Notes under the pieces: model-generated
What the model was told of the DNA's origin: nothing
The model's input: only the letters and a program-made list of their open reading frames with translations
The model's database searches: none
Source of the DNA: a virus
DNA length: 64,000 nucleotides
IMG/VR virus record: IMGVR_UViG_3300048833_000100
Coordinates: 1 to 64,000 of that record
Direction: 5' to 3' (one strand)
Program-made: the position numbers and the translations under genes
In this document: piece by piece, positions 25,302-35,352 of the stretch
How the letters are laid out: every line of letters starts with the position of its first letter
Numbering within the stretch: the first letter of the stretch is position 1

Positions 25302-27590
25302 TCAGGTCAAGCCGGGAAGTTCGAGCGAGATTGCAACGAAGTCCGTCACCATGGCTCTGGACAGTTCCGCGAGCTCACTGCCCGTCAGGAGGGTCCGACC
25401 CAGAAAACTTGCGCTGCGTTCCCCGAATTGTTCGGTGGCATCTGAAAACATCATAGGGTCAACGACGACATTCGTCATGCCCAGATTTTCATTCCAGAGC
25501 TTCTCCAGCTCCTTGGTCTTTTCGGCATAGTCCTCACCGAGGTTCTGCATGTCCTGCATGATGTCTGCCGTATCGGCAGCGATCCAACGACTATAGGCAT
25601 CCCCCACAGCATCGGTGAGTTTGGTCAGGTTCTCAGGACGGAACAGCACGTTCCAATCCACGTTGAAGCTGCCGGTGGTCACCAGGGACTTCCCGACCTG
25701 CAGGGCCACCATGGAGACAATGGTTCCCAGGATGGCTCCCCACTTCTCGCCCAGAACCAATACCGAGATCTTGGAGAGGATCGTGGTCAGGATCACGGAG
25801 GCGATCCCATTGGCCACAGCTCCAACCATGGCGGCTGTTGCGGCCGAGGCCCCGAGAGCCGCTCCTACAGCTGCGTTGGTTCCGAGGATCCCACTGACCG
25901 TCGCAAGCCCTGCCCCGGCAGAGATGACCGAGATGGCGATCGAGACTGCGAACATCACGATCTTGAAGAAGCCCCTCTGATACCACTTCTGCTTCACCTG
26001 CTTGTAGCTGTTGATGACCAGATAGGTGGAGACCCCGGCCAGCTCTGCACCTTTCAGAGCTCCGACCTTCCGCAGAGTCGGGTAGTGCAGCGGGATCAGG
26101 AAGCCGGACTCATCCTCTTCCTCAAGCACATCCTCAGCATAGATCCTCACGCTCTTATCACCGTAGACGAAGTTCTGGTGCATGAGCCCGGTCACTACGA
26201 TCTTGCTGTAACGCCGCTTGGAGTGCTGTCGAAGGATGGCAAACCGGGACCAGGTCTGCTTCACATGCTGGAGGTAGTCATAATAATCCATGCCCAGATC
26301 CCATGCGGTCACCGGAGCCATGGGAACGATCAGGTATTCCCCGAGCTTCAGCAGGGGCCGGGTTTGGTTCGCATCGAAACGGGCAGCATTGCCGACGTGT
26401 TGCGTCTCCTCGATCCCTGTCCAGGAGATGATGAAATCGAACTGCGGCAGACCCGGCATCCGAATATGGATCTCGTTTCGATCAGGCACGTCGTTGAAGA
26501 CGGCCTCCAGCGCAGGGGCGATCTTGTTCCAGCTTGGGTTGGTCGGCGAACCATCCCCATCATTGGCCCGCTTCCAGCGCCGCCAGGCTGCACTGGTCAC
26601 CCGCTTGTTCCGGGCATCTGCCACGAAGTCATCGAGGGTCGTGTTGGAGACCTGAAGATTAATCAGGCTCCTGAAGAACTCATAGAGGTAGGTCTGCGAC
26701 GGGGTGTCGGCTGCGTTGAGCGTGACCGCGGGAAGCAGGAACATATGGTCCATGTCCCCGAGTTGCTCGTGATCCTCGAGCTGTGGGATCAGCTTCGAGA
26801 GCCTTGCCCCGGTCAGCTTCCAATAGGCCTCTTCGGCTGCATCCTGCAGGGAGCCACCGATCTCAGTGACGAACTGGTTCTCGATCCTGATCGGGATGGC
26901 TGGGAAGAACTCCGCCAGATCCGAGGCCACTGGGCGCAGGGCATCGAAGGTCGCGTTGCCAGAGCCCATGCGGTAGGTGAAGAGCTGTGTGTCTCCGGCG
27001 ATCCACTGCCTGCGGGCATTTCGGGTCAGGACCTGATAGCTCACATAGAGGAGCTTTCGGTTGTCCCGGTAACTGCCCCAGAGGAGATCCGCCGCAGCGG
27101 GCACCGTATAGGTGGTCGCGCCTCGAGTGATCTCCATCCGGGCTGTGGCCATGTTCAGCTCGGCTGTCCATTCCTCCTCATCCCAGGTTGGGTGGTTCCT
27201 GGAGACCCAGTGCTCGGCCCAGTAATCGACATCGGCGTCATCCACCCGTGCCGAACCAATGATGATCTTCTGGTTCTCTCCCAGACCGAGGACTGTCCGC
27301 ATGGCGGCCGTGAGGCCCTTGCCACGAACAGAGATCGCGGCCCCAATGGTTCCCGTCGGCATGCCCAGATCGTAACCCGTCCGAGCCCAGCGGAAGAACA
27401 TCTGGTTCCGCATGGCCGTCGAGCTGCGGAGGAAGTTCTGGAGATGGTCTCCCAGACCCTTGGAGCTGTTCGAGAGGTTCGATGACAGGACGAGCGAAGG
27501 CAGCAGCTTGGGACGATTTTTCGGCTCCCCGGCCATATTCCAGACCGCGGAGCTGACATAGGTTTTCGTCTTGCTGCTGAACAGGCCCAT
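25302..27590 (-). CDS. Large structural protein with hydrophobic C-terminal region, 762 aa
   Basis: Late-operon protein with a soluble N-terminal two thirds and a strongly hydrophobic Ala/Gly/Val/Ile-rich zone at residues about 537-640 (FFKIVMFAVSIAISVISAG onward), long enough for several membrane spans. After it comes a coiled, charged end. Such a protein could insert in the host membrane during genome ejection; that is inference. The ATG overlaps the previous stop (TGATG), so translation is coupled. Confidence 0.7.
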   Translation of the reverse strand: MGLFSSKTKTYVSSAVWNMAGEPKNRPKLLPSLVLSSNLSNSSKGLGDHLQNFLRSSTAMRNQMFFRWARTGYDLGMPTGTIGAAISVRGKGLTAAMRTVLGLGENQKIIIGSARVDDADVDYWAEHWVSRNHPTWDEEEWTAELNMATARMEITRGATTYTVPAAADLLWGSYRDNRKLLYVSYQVLTRNARRQWIAGDTQLFTYRMGSGNATFDALRPVASDLAEFFPAIPIRIENQFVTEIGGSLQDAAEEAYWKLTGARLSKLIPQLEDHEQLGDMDHMFLLPAVTLNAADTPSQTYLYEFFRSLINLQVSNTTLDDFVADARNKRVTSAAWRRWKRANDGDGSPTNPSWNKIAPALEAVFNDVPDRNEIHIRMPGLPQFDFIISWTGIEETQHVGNAARFDANQTRPLLKLGEYLIVPMAPVTAWDLGMDYYDYLQHVKQTWSRFAILRQHSKRRYSKIVVTGLMHQNFVYGDKSVRIYAEDVLEEEDESGFLIPLHYPTLRKVGALKGAELAGVSTYLVINSYKQVKQKWYQRGFFKIVMFAVSIAISVISAGAGLATVSGILGTNAAVGAALGASAATAAMVGAVANGIASVILTTILSKISVLVLGEKWGAILGTIVSMVALQVGKSLVTTGSFNVDWNVLFRPENLTKLTDAVGDAYSRWIAADTADIMQDMQNLGEDYAEKTKELEKLWNENLGMTNVVVDPMMFSDATEQFGERSASFLGRTLLTGSELAELSRAMVTDFVAISLELPGLT

Positions 27591-28690
27591 CAGTTCAACT
27601 GAAGGCGGGTGCGGATGCGGTTGACCACCGTGGTGATCTCCGGGTTGTCCAGGCCGCCAGGGGTGGCCACACCCTCGTTCATCGTCTTGCTGGTGGTCCA
27701 GGCGTTCATCATCACCTGCAGAACCTTGGTCTCGGCATCCCGCTTGTAGGAAGCGATCTGCTCGTCATAGAGCTCCATCTGCTTGCCGACCGAGCCAGTC
27801 ACCGTGGCACCACCGCGGCGGGTGTTCAGGGTCTTCGAGCGATGACCTTCGGTCTGCTCTTTCAGGTTCTCGAGCTGCTCCGGCAGCAGGAACTGGTTGT
27901 TGTATTCCTTGCCTACCGTGTCGGCCGTGAAGCCTGCCACCTGTGCCGGGTAGAAGTCGGAGAGTTGATACCCAAGGATGGCCACTTCGCCGTCCAGCTT
28001 CTGCTTCTGGGCCGGGTCGATATTGGCCAGCTGATAGAGGATTTGGTCACGTTGAGCGGTCTTCACATCCGTCCCACGCTGCAGGTCGATCAGCTGGGCG
28101 GGCAGCAGGTAGGTGACCTCGTAGGCCGCCTTCTCGACCTGACGCTTGGCGAGGTTCCAGTTGGCATCCTCGGTCGCCAGACGCAGCTTGGTCAGCGAGT
28201 ATTCAGCACCCGCCGTCTTGGCCTGGAACTGGGCAATGGCGAGACGGGCCTTGGATTCCTCGGCCTGGATGCGGGCCTGGACCAGAGCCACGGCTGCAGC
28301 ATCGGCCTGACGCTGGGCTGCGACTGCCTGCCAGCGAGCGGTGTCCCTGGAGAGGAGATACTGGACTGCCGAACCAAGAGCAGCGGAGGTGAGTTGGATA
28401 TAGGCCTCGGCATATTGGGCGCCGGTCAGGCGGCCCTTCTCGAACTCGACCTTGACGTGCTCCGAGATGGAAACCATCAGAGCATCAAACATTCCCGAGC
28501 CGCCAACTCTGCGGGAGGTGAGATCTCCCTCAGTCAGGGAGGGGACATCGACGATCGAGCTGTCAGGGATCTGGAACTCGGGGTCGTTGAAATCGACCGC
28601 AGGGAGGGTGAGATCCTGATCCGCTGTCAGGAGGGTATAGAGCTCCCCGGCAAGGGCGCCGGCTTCGGTAGAGGTAGGTGTCGTCGGCAT
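27590..28690 (-). CDS. N4 gp54-like structural protein, 366 aa
   Basis: A long helical protein. Residues about 100-260 are Ala/Gln/Glu-rich (AQRQADAAAVALVQARIQAE and following), typical of coiled coil. It lies between the large membrane-active protein and the gp49-family gene, where N4-like phages carry a conserved structural gene. The ATG at 28690 has AAGGAAATCCC upstream. Function beyond virion component cannot be read. Confidence 0.65.
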   Translation of the reverse strand: MPTTPTSTEAGALAGELYTLLTADQDLTLPAVDFNDPEFQIPDSSIVDVPSLTEGDLTSRRVGGSGMFDALMVSISEHVKVEFEKGRLTGAQYAEAYIQLTSAALGSAVQYLLSRDTARWQAVAAQRQADAAAVALVQARIQAEESKARLAIAQFQAKTAGAEYSLTKLRLATEDANWNLAKRQVEKAAYEVTYLLPAQLIDLQRGTDVKTAQRDQILYQLANIDPAQKQKLDGEVAILGYQLSDFYPAQVAGFTADTVGKEYNNQFLLPEQLENLKEQTEGHRSKTLNTRRGGATVTGSVGKQMELYDEQIASYKRDAETKVLQVMMNAWTTSKTMNEGVATPGGLDNPEITTVVNRIRTRLQLN

Positions 28691-28719
28691 GGGATTTCCT
28701 TGTCGGAGAGCTCAGTGGT

Positions 28720-29340
28720 TCAGGCGCCGCGGGTCTTCAGGGCATAGCCCTCGAGTTCCCAGATCCTGTTGAAGGCGTTGTCGAAGGCCACTTTGCGGCC
28801 CATCTCTTCGTTGAAGTTGGTCGGATCAATCACGTTGGAATAGCCGACTACCTGCGAACCATTGGTCAGTCGCAGCACACAGACGGTCAGGGTGCCGTCG
28901 GGCAGATAGGTCTCGCTTTCCACCAGAGCCTTGAGGTGCTCCGGGGTCAGCCGGGTAGGCCCCTTCTCCACCGGCAGCACGTTCAGAGCCGTGCGAACCG
29001 CTGTGGTGAAGAGGGCATCCTTGATCCGCTGTTCGGGCGGCAGCTGGTTGTAGGGAACCATGCAGGGATGCTGCTTGAGGTCCGGGTCCTTGACCGGGCC
29101 ATAGACCCACCCATCCGCTTCCTTGAAGGCCAGCCAGCCCTCATGGCTCTGCTCGGGCGTATGGTTCGGATTGGCTGCCAGAGCCTCGACACCAGCGATG
29201 GCCGAGTTCTTCTGCCAGTCCGGTGCCTCATCCCAGGGCAGGTGACTGTAATCGCCGATCCCCCGGCAATAGGCCCGGTTGATCTCATGGGCCAGAACGG
29301 CGGCTGCCAGGATGAACTTGCGTGCGATGGGACCGCTCAT
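28720..29340 (-). CDS. RyR-domain protein fused to N4 gp49 / Sf6 gp66 domain
   Basis: 206 residues in two parts. The N-terminal half (AHEINRAYCRGIGD through SAIAGVEALAANP and ADGWVYGPVKDP) has the pattern of the phage RyR-like domain. The C-terminal half (TVCVLRLTNGSQVVGYSNV to NRIWELEGYAL) matches the N4 Gp49/Sf6 Gp66 family. Both families are common in phages and have no proven role. The stop region overlaps the neighbouring gene start, placing it in the late operon. Confidence 0.8.
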   Translation of the reverse strand: MSGPIARKFILAAAVLAHEINRAYCRGIGDYSHLPWDEAPDWQKNSAIAGVEALAANPNHTPEQSHEGWLAFKEADGWVYGPVKDPDLKQHPCMVPYNQLPPEQRIKDALFTTAVRTALNVLPVEKGPTRLTPEHLKALVESETYLPDGTLTVCVLRLTNGSQVVGYSNVIDPTNFNEEMGRKVAFDNAFNRIWELEGYALKTRGA

Positions 29341-29984
29341 TCAGCTTGCCCCGCAGCAGCAGCCTGCTGGAGCGCCAGACGCTTCAGCTCGGTCTCGGTC
29401 AGTTGAGGCAGAACCTCGATGGCAAACTCGTTGACCCAACGGGTCTCCAGGCTGATGTTGGCCGGGTTCTTCGGGTCCACCTTCGACTTCTTCTGAAGGA
29501 AGCGACGCTCCTTCATCATCTCGTAGATGCAGACCGGCACATGGTAGCCCTCGTCAGTCATCTCACCGAAGGGGACATATTTCGTCACGATCCCGAGATA
29601 CTTGTTCGAGAAAGTGAAGAACTCGCCGGGGATGTCCCGCTTGTCCGGGTTCAGGTTCGTCACCCGGATGCGGATAAGGCGCATGTTCTCTTCGAGGAGC
29701 TTCTTGCGGCGCTGTGCCTTCAGGTAACCGGGCGAGTGGTTCACGACCGGAGCCACGGCCTCTGCAGGGGCCTCGTCCGGCGTCGGGGGGACATCATTCA
29801 GATGATCATTGATCTTCTTGCGAAGGGTCTCGAGGCCAATCTTCGGGGAGATCTGCAGGCCCATGGAGCGGGCACGTTCCTTCAGCAGGGTGAGCTCGTC
29901 GGGGCCAGTCCCCTCATCTTCGCCCACGTCGGCGTTGATGTCGCTTTCATCAACCTGGCTGGTCATGTCGGTCACGTCGTTCAT
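29337..29984 (-). CDS. Virion-block protein, N4 gp55-like position, 215 aa
   Basis: Acidic N-terminus (MNDVTDMTSQVDESDINADV) followed by a basic helical domain and a compact domain containing IRVTNLNPDKRDIPGEFFTF. This last part resembles head-associated proteins found next to the capsid gene in N4-like phages. AAGGAACGCCAA precedes the start. It is the first gene after the capsid gene and has its own upstream CACACC motif. Confidence 0.65.
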   Translation of the reverse strand: MNDVTDMTSQVDESDINADVGEDEGTGPDELTLLKERARSMGLQISPKIGLETLRKKINDHLNDVPPTPDEAPAEAVAPVVNHSPGYLKAQRRKKLLEENMRLIRIRVTNLNPDKRDIPGEFFTFSNKYLGIVTKYVPFGEMTDEGYHVPVCIYEMMKERRFLQKKSKVDPKNPANISLETRWVNEFAIEVLPQLTETELKRLALQQAAAAGQAE

Positions 29985-30000
29985 TTGGCGTTCCTTCGAG

Positions 30001-30020
30001 GTGTGGTTTGGTGTGGTGTG
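30001..30020 (-). repeat. CACACC intergenic motif, copy 5
   Basis: Read leftward as CACACCACACCAAACCACAC in the gap between the capsid stop and the gene starting at 29984. Same orientation as the genes. Confidence 0.7.
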
Positions 30021-30046
30021 AATAGGCCGGGGGATCCCGGCCTATT
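30021..30046 (-). terminator. Hairpin after the capsid gene
   Basis: AATAGGCCGG (30021-30030) pairs perfectly with CCGGCCTATT (30037-30046). There is no long T-run, so it may be an mRNA-stabilising hairpin or a partial terminator that sets high capsid expression. Confidence 0.6.
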
Positions 30047-30060
30047 CCTCAGTCCCTGGA

Positions 30061-31512
30061 TCAGATCCGGGCGACGGTCTTGATCACGGCCAGACGTTCC
30101 GGGCGCAGGATCATGGTGCCATACCACCACTTGATCGAGCTGAAGCCCGTCTCACCGAAGGGGTCGGTGCGATCGGCAGTGCTCTCGCCCGGCATCTTGG
30201 TGATGATCTTGAACTTCATCATCTTGCCGCCGGTCTGGAAACCGATCGTGGTGAACGAGCCTTCGCCGATGCAGAGCATCGGGAACACGTCGTAGCGACC
30301 GCCCGTGGCCATGTAGCCGGGGTTGGTCTGCTCCAGAGCACCAGCGCCTGCCCAGTGCAGCATCTCGGGAACCACGACGAAACGGAAGTGGCCCACCGAG
30401 CCGATCTCGCCGTTCAGGGTCGTGCCGCCCGCAGCATACTTGTGGACCGGGACAAAGGCCGGGTTGTTGAACTGGTCAACCATGCCCTCGACGGTGGCCT
30501 GCAGTTCCGAGCCGATGTAGATCACACGACCATGCGCGATGGTCTTCGTGTCGATCATCCGCGAGCCGGTGATGGCCGTGGTCCGGGTCGGGGTGCGGTT
30601 GTCATTGAGGATGCGGTGCAGACGCGACAGATCCTCATAGACGACTTCCGACGGCTCGGCTGCTTCATCGGCGCCCGTGATGCCAGCCACCGTGGTCGCA
30701 TCGCCTGCGAAGACGACGACACCGGCACCAGACAGCAGGTCTTTCTGCAGCACGGCTTCGGTCAGCTGGTTCGCGCCAGTGATCATCTCGCGGCTCGTGT
30801 GAGCGTAAAGTTCCTCGTCCGAGTCGAAGTCCAGGGACTCCTGGGTGAACTCGCGGAAGAAACCCAGCTTGTGGATCGAGCCTTCGATCTGCAGACGGGT
30901 GAAGCCGACACGGTTGTAGCGGCCGCCGTTCTCACCGATCATCGGCAGCTTGCCGTCGATCGTGCCGATGTCCTTCGAGGAACCATAGAGGTTGCCCGAA
31001 CCGGGGGTTGCCACGGCACCGACGCCGAGAGCCACGACAGCGTTCTTCTCTGCAACCGAGGCATAGCGAGCGATCAGCGGGCCAGTCAGGGTGATGGTGG
31101 CACGGCCAGCACCAGCCGAGTCATCCGCACCAGCAACAGCGACAACGGTGTCACCGATGTTGGCGTTGATCGCCGCGACGGCAGCAGCCTTGGCACCGTT
31201 GGCGACGTTCAGCACCGAGCGCGGGAAGGAGACGAACCAGTCCGTGGTCAGGATGGTGGCGCCAGCTGCGTCAATGCCCTGGTCGTTGATGTTGCGAGCA
31301 TCCAGCAGCGGCAGGTAGTGATGCAGCTTGATCTTCTTGCCGTAGTGCTTCGGCATCGAGGTCACTTCGGCCAGCTGGGAGAAATACATCTCTTTCGCCG
31401 CTTCGATGAGAGCCTTCCGTTGCCAGAAGAACTCGTTCATCTGCTTGTTGCCGGTGTTGCCTTCGATCGAGGCGGGAGTGCCGCCTGCGGGGTTGTTGTA
31501 GCGTTGGACCAT
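30061..31512 (-). CDS. Major capsid protein
   Basis: 483-residue head protein in the position of N4 gp56, between the scaffold-like protein and the hairpin. The sequence is Gly/Ala-rich with a beta-rich body, including the segment around residues 205-260 ([20 protein letters not shown]) and a C-terminal [20 protein letters not shown] end common to this capsid group. The ribosome site AAGGAGG is among the best in the block, in keeping with high expression. N4 gp56 is shorter (about 400 residues). Confidence 0.85.
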   Translation of the reverse strand: MVQRYNNPAGGTPASIEGNTGNKQMNEFFWQRKALIEAAKEMYFSQLAEVTSMPKHYGKKIKLHHYLPLLDARNINDQGIDAAGATILTTDWFVSFPRSVLNVANGAKAAAVAAINANIGDTVVAVAGADDSAGAGRATITLTGPLIARYASVAEKNAVVALGVGAVATPGSGNLYGSSKDIGTIDGKLPMIGENGGRYNRVGFTRLQIEGSIHKLGFFREFTQESLDFDSDEELYAHTSREMITGANQLTEAVLQKDLLSGAGVVVFAGDATTVAGITGADEAAEPSEVVYEDLSRLHRILNDNRTPTRTTAITGSRMIDTKTIAHGRVIYIGSELQATVEGMVDQFNNPAFVPVHKYAAGGTTLNGEIGSVGHFRFVVVPEMLHWAGAGALEQTNPGYMATGGRYDVFPMLCIGEGSFTTIGFQTGGKMMKFKIITKMPGESTADRTDPFGETGFSSIKWWYGTMILRPERLAVIKTVARI

Positions 31513-31528
31513 TTAAGGCCTCCTTGCG

Positions 31529-32722
31529 TCAGAACTTCGTGGGGATCGCCATGATCTGCTCATCAGTCATGGCAAATGGGTCGATCGCCGGTTTTGGCGT
31601 CGCCTTGGTCGTGCTGCCCGGAGCCGGAGAAATGGCTCGGGCTTGATCCCTCGTAGCAGTCGGCGCACGCGGACGGGCAGGACGGGTCTCCACAGGCTGA
31701 GGCTGCAACGCTGCCGGTCCGGGTGTCGGCGCTGCAGGCACCGATCCGGCTGGCAGTAGTTTGCCCGCATGGAAGAGCTCATCTCCAACCGTCTTGTAGG
31801 CTTGGATGAACGGGGTAGAACCGAACTGGCCCAGGATCTTCCGGCGCTCGATTTCAGCGGTGATCGTGGCATAGATGCCATTGGATCTCTGCTGGTCGAT
31901 GACCTTCAGGATATTGGGATCGGCATAGGCGGCCTCTTTACTGACCGGGTCCCAGGTCTTGTGAACCATGGCGACAGTGGCCTTGCCCTCGTCGGACAGA
32001 TACAGGTCGTCAATGACTTCCTGCCACTGCATCTCATGGTCTGTGACCTTGTGGTTGCCCGGCTTGTAATCAGGCTCGGCGGTGGCATCGAGATCCATCG
32101 GATCGACTTTGCCATCGTGGAGCAGCTTCTGGATCGCCTTGGGATCTTTCTTCTCGAGGTCGATCAGAAAGCTGATCTTGTCTTCCTGCAGGAGCCCGTT
32201 GGTCTCGAGCATCCGCAGCATCTTCAGGTGAGGCTTCAGGCCCTGCATCTTCTTGGTGTAATTGGCCCCAAGCTGCGCCAGCTGGATCACCTCTTCCGGT
32301 GAACTGGGCGTGAACTCCCGACCATTGGCCCGGAAGGGCGCCATGATCTTCTTGTAGGCCTCTTCATAATTGACAGCCTCAGGCGCACCCGCGGTCACAG
32401 GGGCCTGAGGCTGAACAGCTGCCGTCGTGGCGGGAGGAGGAACCCCATCGGCAACTGCTTTGGATTGGGCATCCGGCTGGGCTACGGGAGGGGTATCTCC
32501 CAGCTCATCATCCGGCACATCCTCCTCGGCCCCCTGCCCGACCGGCTGGTCGCCGGTCTCTGCAGGGGCCTCGGTTTGCCCACCATCATCAACGACCTCG
32601 CCAGTCTCGACGAGGTCTTCTTCAGGCTCGGTGACAGCACCCTGATCCGGTGCTGCGGCCGGAGCCTCCATCATGTTCATGATGTCCTCGTCGGACATCG
32701 AGGCGAGGTCGATGCCACTCAT
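31529..32722 (-). CDS. Scaffold-like / N4 gp57-like protein, 397 aa
   Basis: Acidic, Pro/Ala/Gln-rich N-terminal third, a helical charged middle (residues about 120-300) and another Pro/Ala-rich stretch before the end. A short motif is present at both ends: SMSDEDIMNM near residue 8 and AMTDEQIMAI near the C-terminus. The position between capsid and portal suggests a scaffolding or head assembly protein; some N4-like annotations call the equivalent a tape measure. The sequence alone does not decide. Confidence 0.65.
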   Translation of the reverse strand: MSGIDLASMSDEDIMNMMEAPAAAPDQGAVTEPEEDLVETGEVVDDGGQTEAPAETGDQPVGQGAEEDVPDDELGDTPPVAQPDAQSKAVADGVPPPATTAAVQPQAPVTAGAPEAVNYEEAYKKIMAPFRANGREFTPSSPEEVIQLAQLGANYTKKMQGLKPHLKMLRMLETNGLLQEDKISFLIDLEKKDPKAIQKLLHDGKVDPMDLDATAEPDYKPGNHKVTDHEMQWQEVIDDLYLSDEGKATVAMVHKTWDPVSKEAAYADPNILKVIDQQRSNGIYATITAEIERRKILGQFGSTPFIQAYKTVGDELFHAGKLLPAGSVPAAPTPGPAALQPQPVETRPARPRAPTATRDQARAISPAPGSTTKATPKPAIDPFAMTDEQIMAIPTKF

Positions 32723-33054
32723 TCTGCAGCGGCCTCCGCCAGGAGTTCGTCACGGGCTTCATCGAGCGTCTTCAGCTCTTCTTCCATCAGGGCGCCCTGC
32801 TGCTCGATGCGGCGGAAGAACTGCTGGAGCTTCGAGATCATGTCGAGTTCCGAGATGATCTCGGCGCGGTGCTGCACGAGACCCGGCTCGGCGATGATCG
32901 AAGTCAGACGCTGCGGCTCTTCCTTGAACAGGTGCTCCAGGATCAGGGCCTTGAACTCACGGTTGGTTGCGAGCTTCTCGAGGGCCTGCTTCCGCTTCAC
33001 CATGGCCTTGGCGTCTTCAATGCGGATCTCGACTTCTTGCAGTTCGGGGTTCAT
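32719..33054 (-). CDS. Coiled-coil protein between portal and scaffold, 111 aa
   Basis: Small, highly charged protein with heptad-like helices (EVEIRIEDAKAMVKRKQALE and LDMISKLQQFFRRIEQQGAL). CAGGAGC precedes the ATG, and the stop overlaps the start of the scaffold-like gene. N4 has a small gene (gp58 position) here. A head assembly helper is likely but not shown. Confidence 0.65.
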   Translation of the reverse strand: MNPELQEVEIRIEDAKAMVKRKQALEKLATNREFKALILEHLFKEEPQRLTSIIAEPGLVQHRAEIISELDMISKLQQFFRRIEQQGALMEEELKTLDEARDELLAEAAAE

Positions 33055-33070
33055 TTTTTGCTCCTGGGGT

Positions 33071-33092
33071 GGTTCGGTGTGGTGTGGTGTGG
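33071..33092 (-). repeat. CACACC intergenic motif, copy 6
   Basis: Read leftward as CCACACCACACCACACCGAACC, between the portal stop and the gene starting at 33054. Same orientation as the genes. Confidence 0.7.
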
Positions 33093-33115
33093 CAATCTTA
33101 TGTGGTTTTTGCGCA

Positions 33116-35350
33116 TCACGTCAACATCTCACCAGCTGCCCTGACTTTCAGGGCCTGTCCGAGATCCACGGCTTGCGTGTCCTTGTCCCGTGGCTCGAGC
33201 ATCCGCTTGGTGATCTCGAGCATCTGGTTCGCCTTGGCCTGCTGACCGAGCTTGTCCATCTCGCGGGCATGTGTGGTGCCGGTTTCCTGCTCGATGAAGT
33301 CGAGATCCTTCATGTCCGCATCCGAGCCAAGGGCTCGAGCTCGTGCCATGGTCTCCTGGATCTTGGCCTGTGCCAGAGCAGCGTTCGACTGTGCCAGTGC
33401 AGCTCGTGCCCGCTCCTCGGCGATCTCCGCCTCGATCTTGGCCACCTCCAGCTCCTTCAGCTTCTGAGCCACTGGATCCGGCTGCGGCTTGAAGTTCTCG
33501 ATCGCGTGGGCCAGTTCCGGCATCCGCTTCAGACGAGCGATCTCGGAGAGGATCTTCTGGGTCATCTCGAAGGGCAGCGTCTGGCCAAGGGTCTGGAGCA
33601 TGAAGCCCAGATCCTGCGCCTTGGCTTCGTCCACCTCGGCCGTCGAGATGTCGACCTCGATGTTGTGCTCACCGCGGAGATCCTGCGGGTTCACCCGGAT
33701 GGCCACCTCATTGGTGATCTGGGTGATCTCTTCGTCGGTCATGAAGAGCTGGTTCATGGTGATCAGCTTGCGGCCGATCTCCTCCATCCCTTGAGCCAAC
33801 CGCCGCAGGATCGACATCTCCCGCTTGGAGGCTGCATCCAGAAGCCCTCGGATCCCGGCAGCCACCTCACCATAGGCCTCGCCCGAGAGCCCGCCAGAGA
33901 AGGCCTTGACCCCGGTCAGGGCTTCGGCTTCCTGGTTCTGGAGCTGCAGCATGGCCATGGCCGAGCCAGGGATCTCGGGATACTTGTGCTGGTGGATGCC
34001 GAGGTCCGGCCCGACATTCGGGTTGAACTCGTAATCCTGCCCGGAGTCATACCGCCGACGGTTCACCGTATCGAGCATGCCACGGGCAAAGCCGGTCTGA
34101 CCGTTGGCACTCTTACCAAGCAGGTCGATCATCCCACGGGTCAATGCCCCCAGGATGGCCTGATTGTCTTCCAGAAGCTCGGCATCCGGCTCCCCGGCTA
34201 CCGACTTGCGGATCGGCATATAGGGCACCACCACCAGCGGGATCTTCTTGTCGGGATAGGGGTTCTCCTCCATCCGAACCATGACATCCCCGACCCATGT
34301 GGCCACGATCGGGACCAACGTGTCGTTGCCGTGGATGTCGTAGAAGCCCCAGTATTCATAGGCCACGACCACCTTGCGGAGATCGTCCTTGAACTGATGG
34401 CTCGCGTTGATGATCGAGGTGGCGTGATCAGCATTGAACAACGGTGCCGCATTGGCCCAGTTCACCTGATCCAGGTTCTTGTATCGCCCATCCTTCAGCA
34501 TCTTGGCCTTCGAGGTCTCGAAGCTCACGACGGCGAAGTTGGCGCGGTCCAGATCCCCGTTGCAGTTCGGGTCGATGTAGACATTCTCGAAGTCGATGAT
34601 GTCGAGGGTCGGGTGGTTGCGGATGACCTCCTCTTCCTCAACGATCGTCGTGCCGTTCTGCTGGGCAAAGAAGGGAGCCCCCATCTCCTGGGAATAGTAG
34701 GCCGCCTCCTGCATCTCCGGCGCCAGATCCTCGAACCCCTGCGGGTTCTGGGTGATCATGGCGATAGCTTGCTCGAGCATCTGCAGGGTCTGCTGATCCA
34801 TCGGATCAACTGGGAAGAAGGCGTAGGTCGGAACCTCCTTCTGAACCATGCGACTGTCTCGCAGCCAGCCCGGACGCACAACCACAGTGCCTTCATCGAC
34901 CGCGGTGCGGACAAACTCGTCGACGAACTTCACCCGGTTGAGCTTGGTCCGCATCTGATGGTTCACTACCATCTCATCCTGCCGGGCGATCTTCGCATCC
35001 TCGAAGGTCTTGGGCGTGGCGTTGAACAGCTTCTCCGACGACAGGAACGGTTCCGACAGCGGGGCATAGCGCCACTCGTTCTGTCGACGGACCAGCTTCG
35101 GCTCGATCGTCGAGCGGTTCGGTTTGAGCTTATCCTTGGCTTTTCGCTTCGCTTCTCGGAGCTCCAGCCACCGCTTGATCTTGATGACCTGGGCATCATG
35201 TGCCGGTTTGGCCATCTCCAGATCCTCTTTCAGGGTCTGGACCGAGGGCTCGTTCTTCCAGTCGGTCAGCTTCCCAGGACCCTGGATCTCTTTCAGGTCA
35301 TCCTCCTGATCGAGCAGTTCTTCGTCCGAGAGCTCATGGTTCGGGAGCAT
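33116..35350 (-). CDS. Portal protein (N4 gp59-like)
   Basis: 744-residue portal, close to the N4 portal in length. The N-terminus is acidic (MLPNHELSDEELLDQEDDLK). The central part has the alternating beta and loop segments typical of podovirus portals (FINVYIDPN-like FENVYIDPNCNGDLDRANF, then VAYEYWGFYDIHGNDTLVPI). The C-terminal 150 residues are long helices (LKELEVAKIEAEIAEERARA) that would form the barrel or crown. The ATG at 35350 after AGAGG is preferred to the in-frame TTG two codons earlier. It forms the packaging channel with the terminase. Confidence 0.85.
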   Translation of the reverse strand: MLPNHELSDEELLDQEDDLKEIQGPGKLTDWKNEPSVQTLKEDLEMAKPAHDAQVIKIKRWLELREAKRKAKDKLKPNRSTIEPKLVRRQNEWRYAPLSEPFLSSEKLFNATPKTFEDAKIARQDEMVVNHQMRTKLNRVKFVDEFVRTAVDEGTVVVRPGWLRDSRMVQKEVPTYAFFPVDPMDQQTLQMLEQAIAMITQNPQGFEDLAPEMQEAAYYSQEMGAPFFAQQNGTTIVEEEEVIRNHPTLDIIDFENVYIDPNCNGDLDRANFAVVSFETSKAKMLKDGRYKNLDQVNWANAAPLFNADHATSIINASHQFKDDLRKVVVAYEYWGFYDIHGNDTLVPIVATWVGDVMVRMEENPYPDKKIPLVVVPYMPIRKSVAGEPDAELLEDNQAILGALTRGMIDLLGKSANGQTGFARGMLDTVNRRRYDSGQDYEFNPNVGPDLGIHQHKYPEIPGSAMAMLQLQNQEAEALTGVKAFSGGLSGEAYGEVAAGIRGLLDAASKREMSILRRLAQGMEEIGRKLITMNQLFMTDEEITQITNEVAIRVNPQDLRGEHNIEVDISTAEVDEAKAQDLGFMLQTLGQTLPFEMTQKILSEIARLKRMPELAHAIENFKPQPDPVAQKLKELEVAKIEAEIAEERARAALAQSNAALAQAKIQETMARARALGSDADMKDLDFIEQETGTTHAREMDKLGQQAKANQMLEITKRMLEPRDKDTQAVDLGQALKVRAAGEMLT

Positions 35351-35352
35351 GT

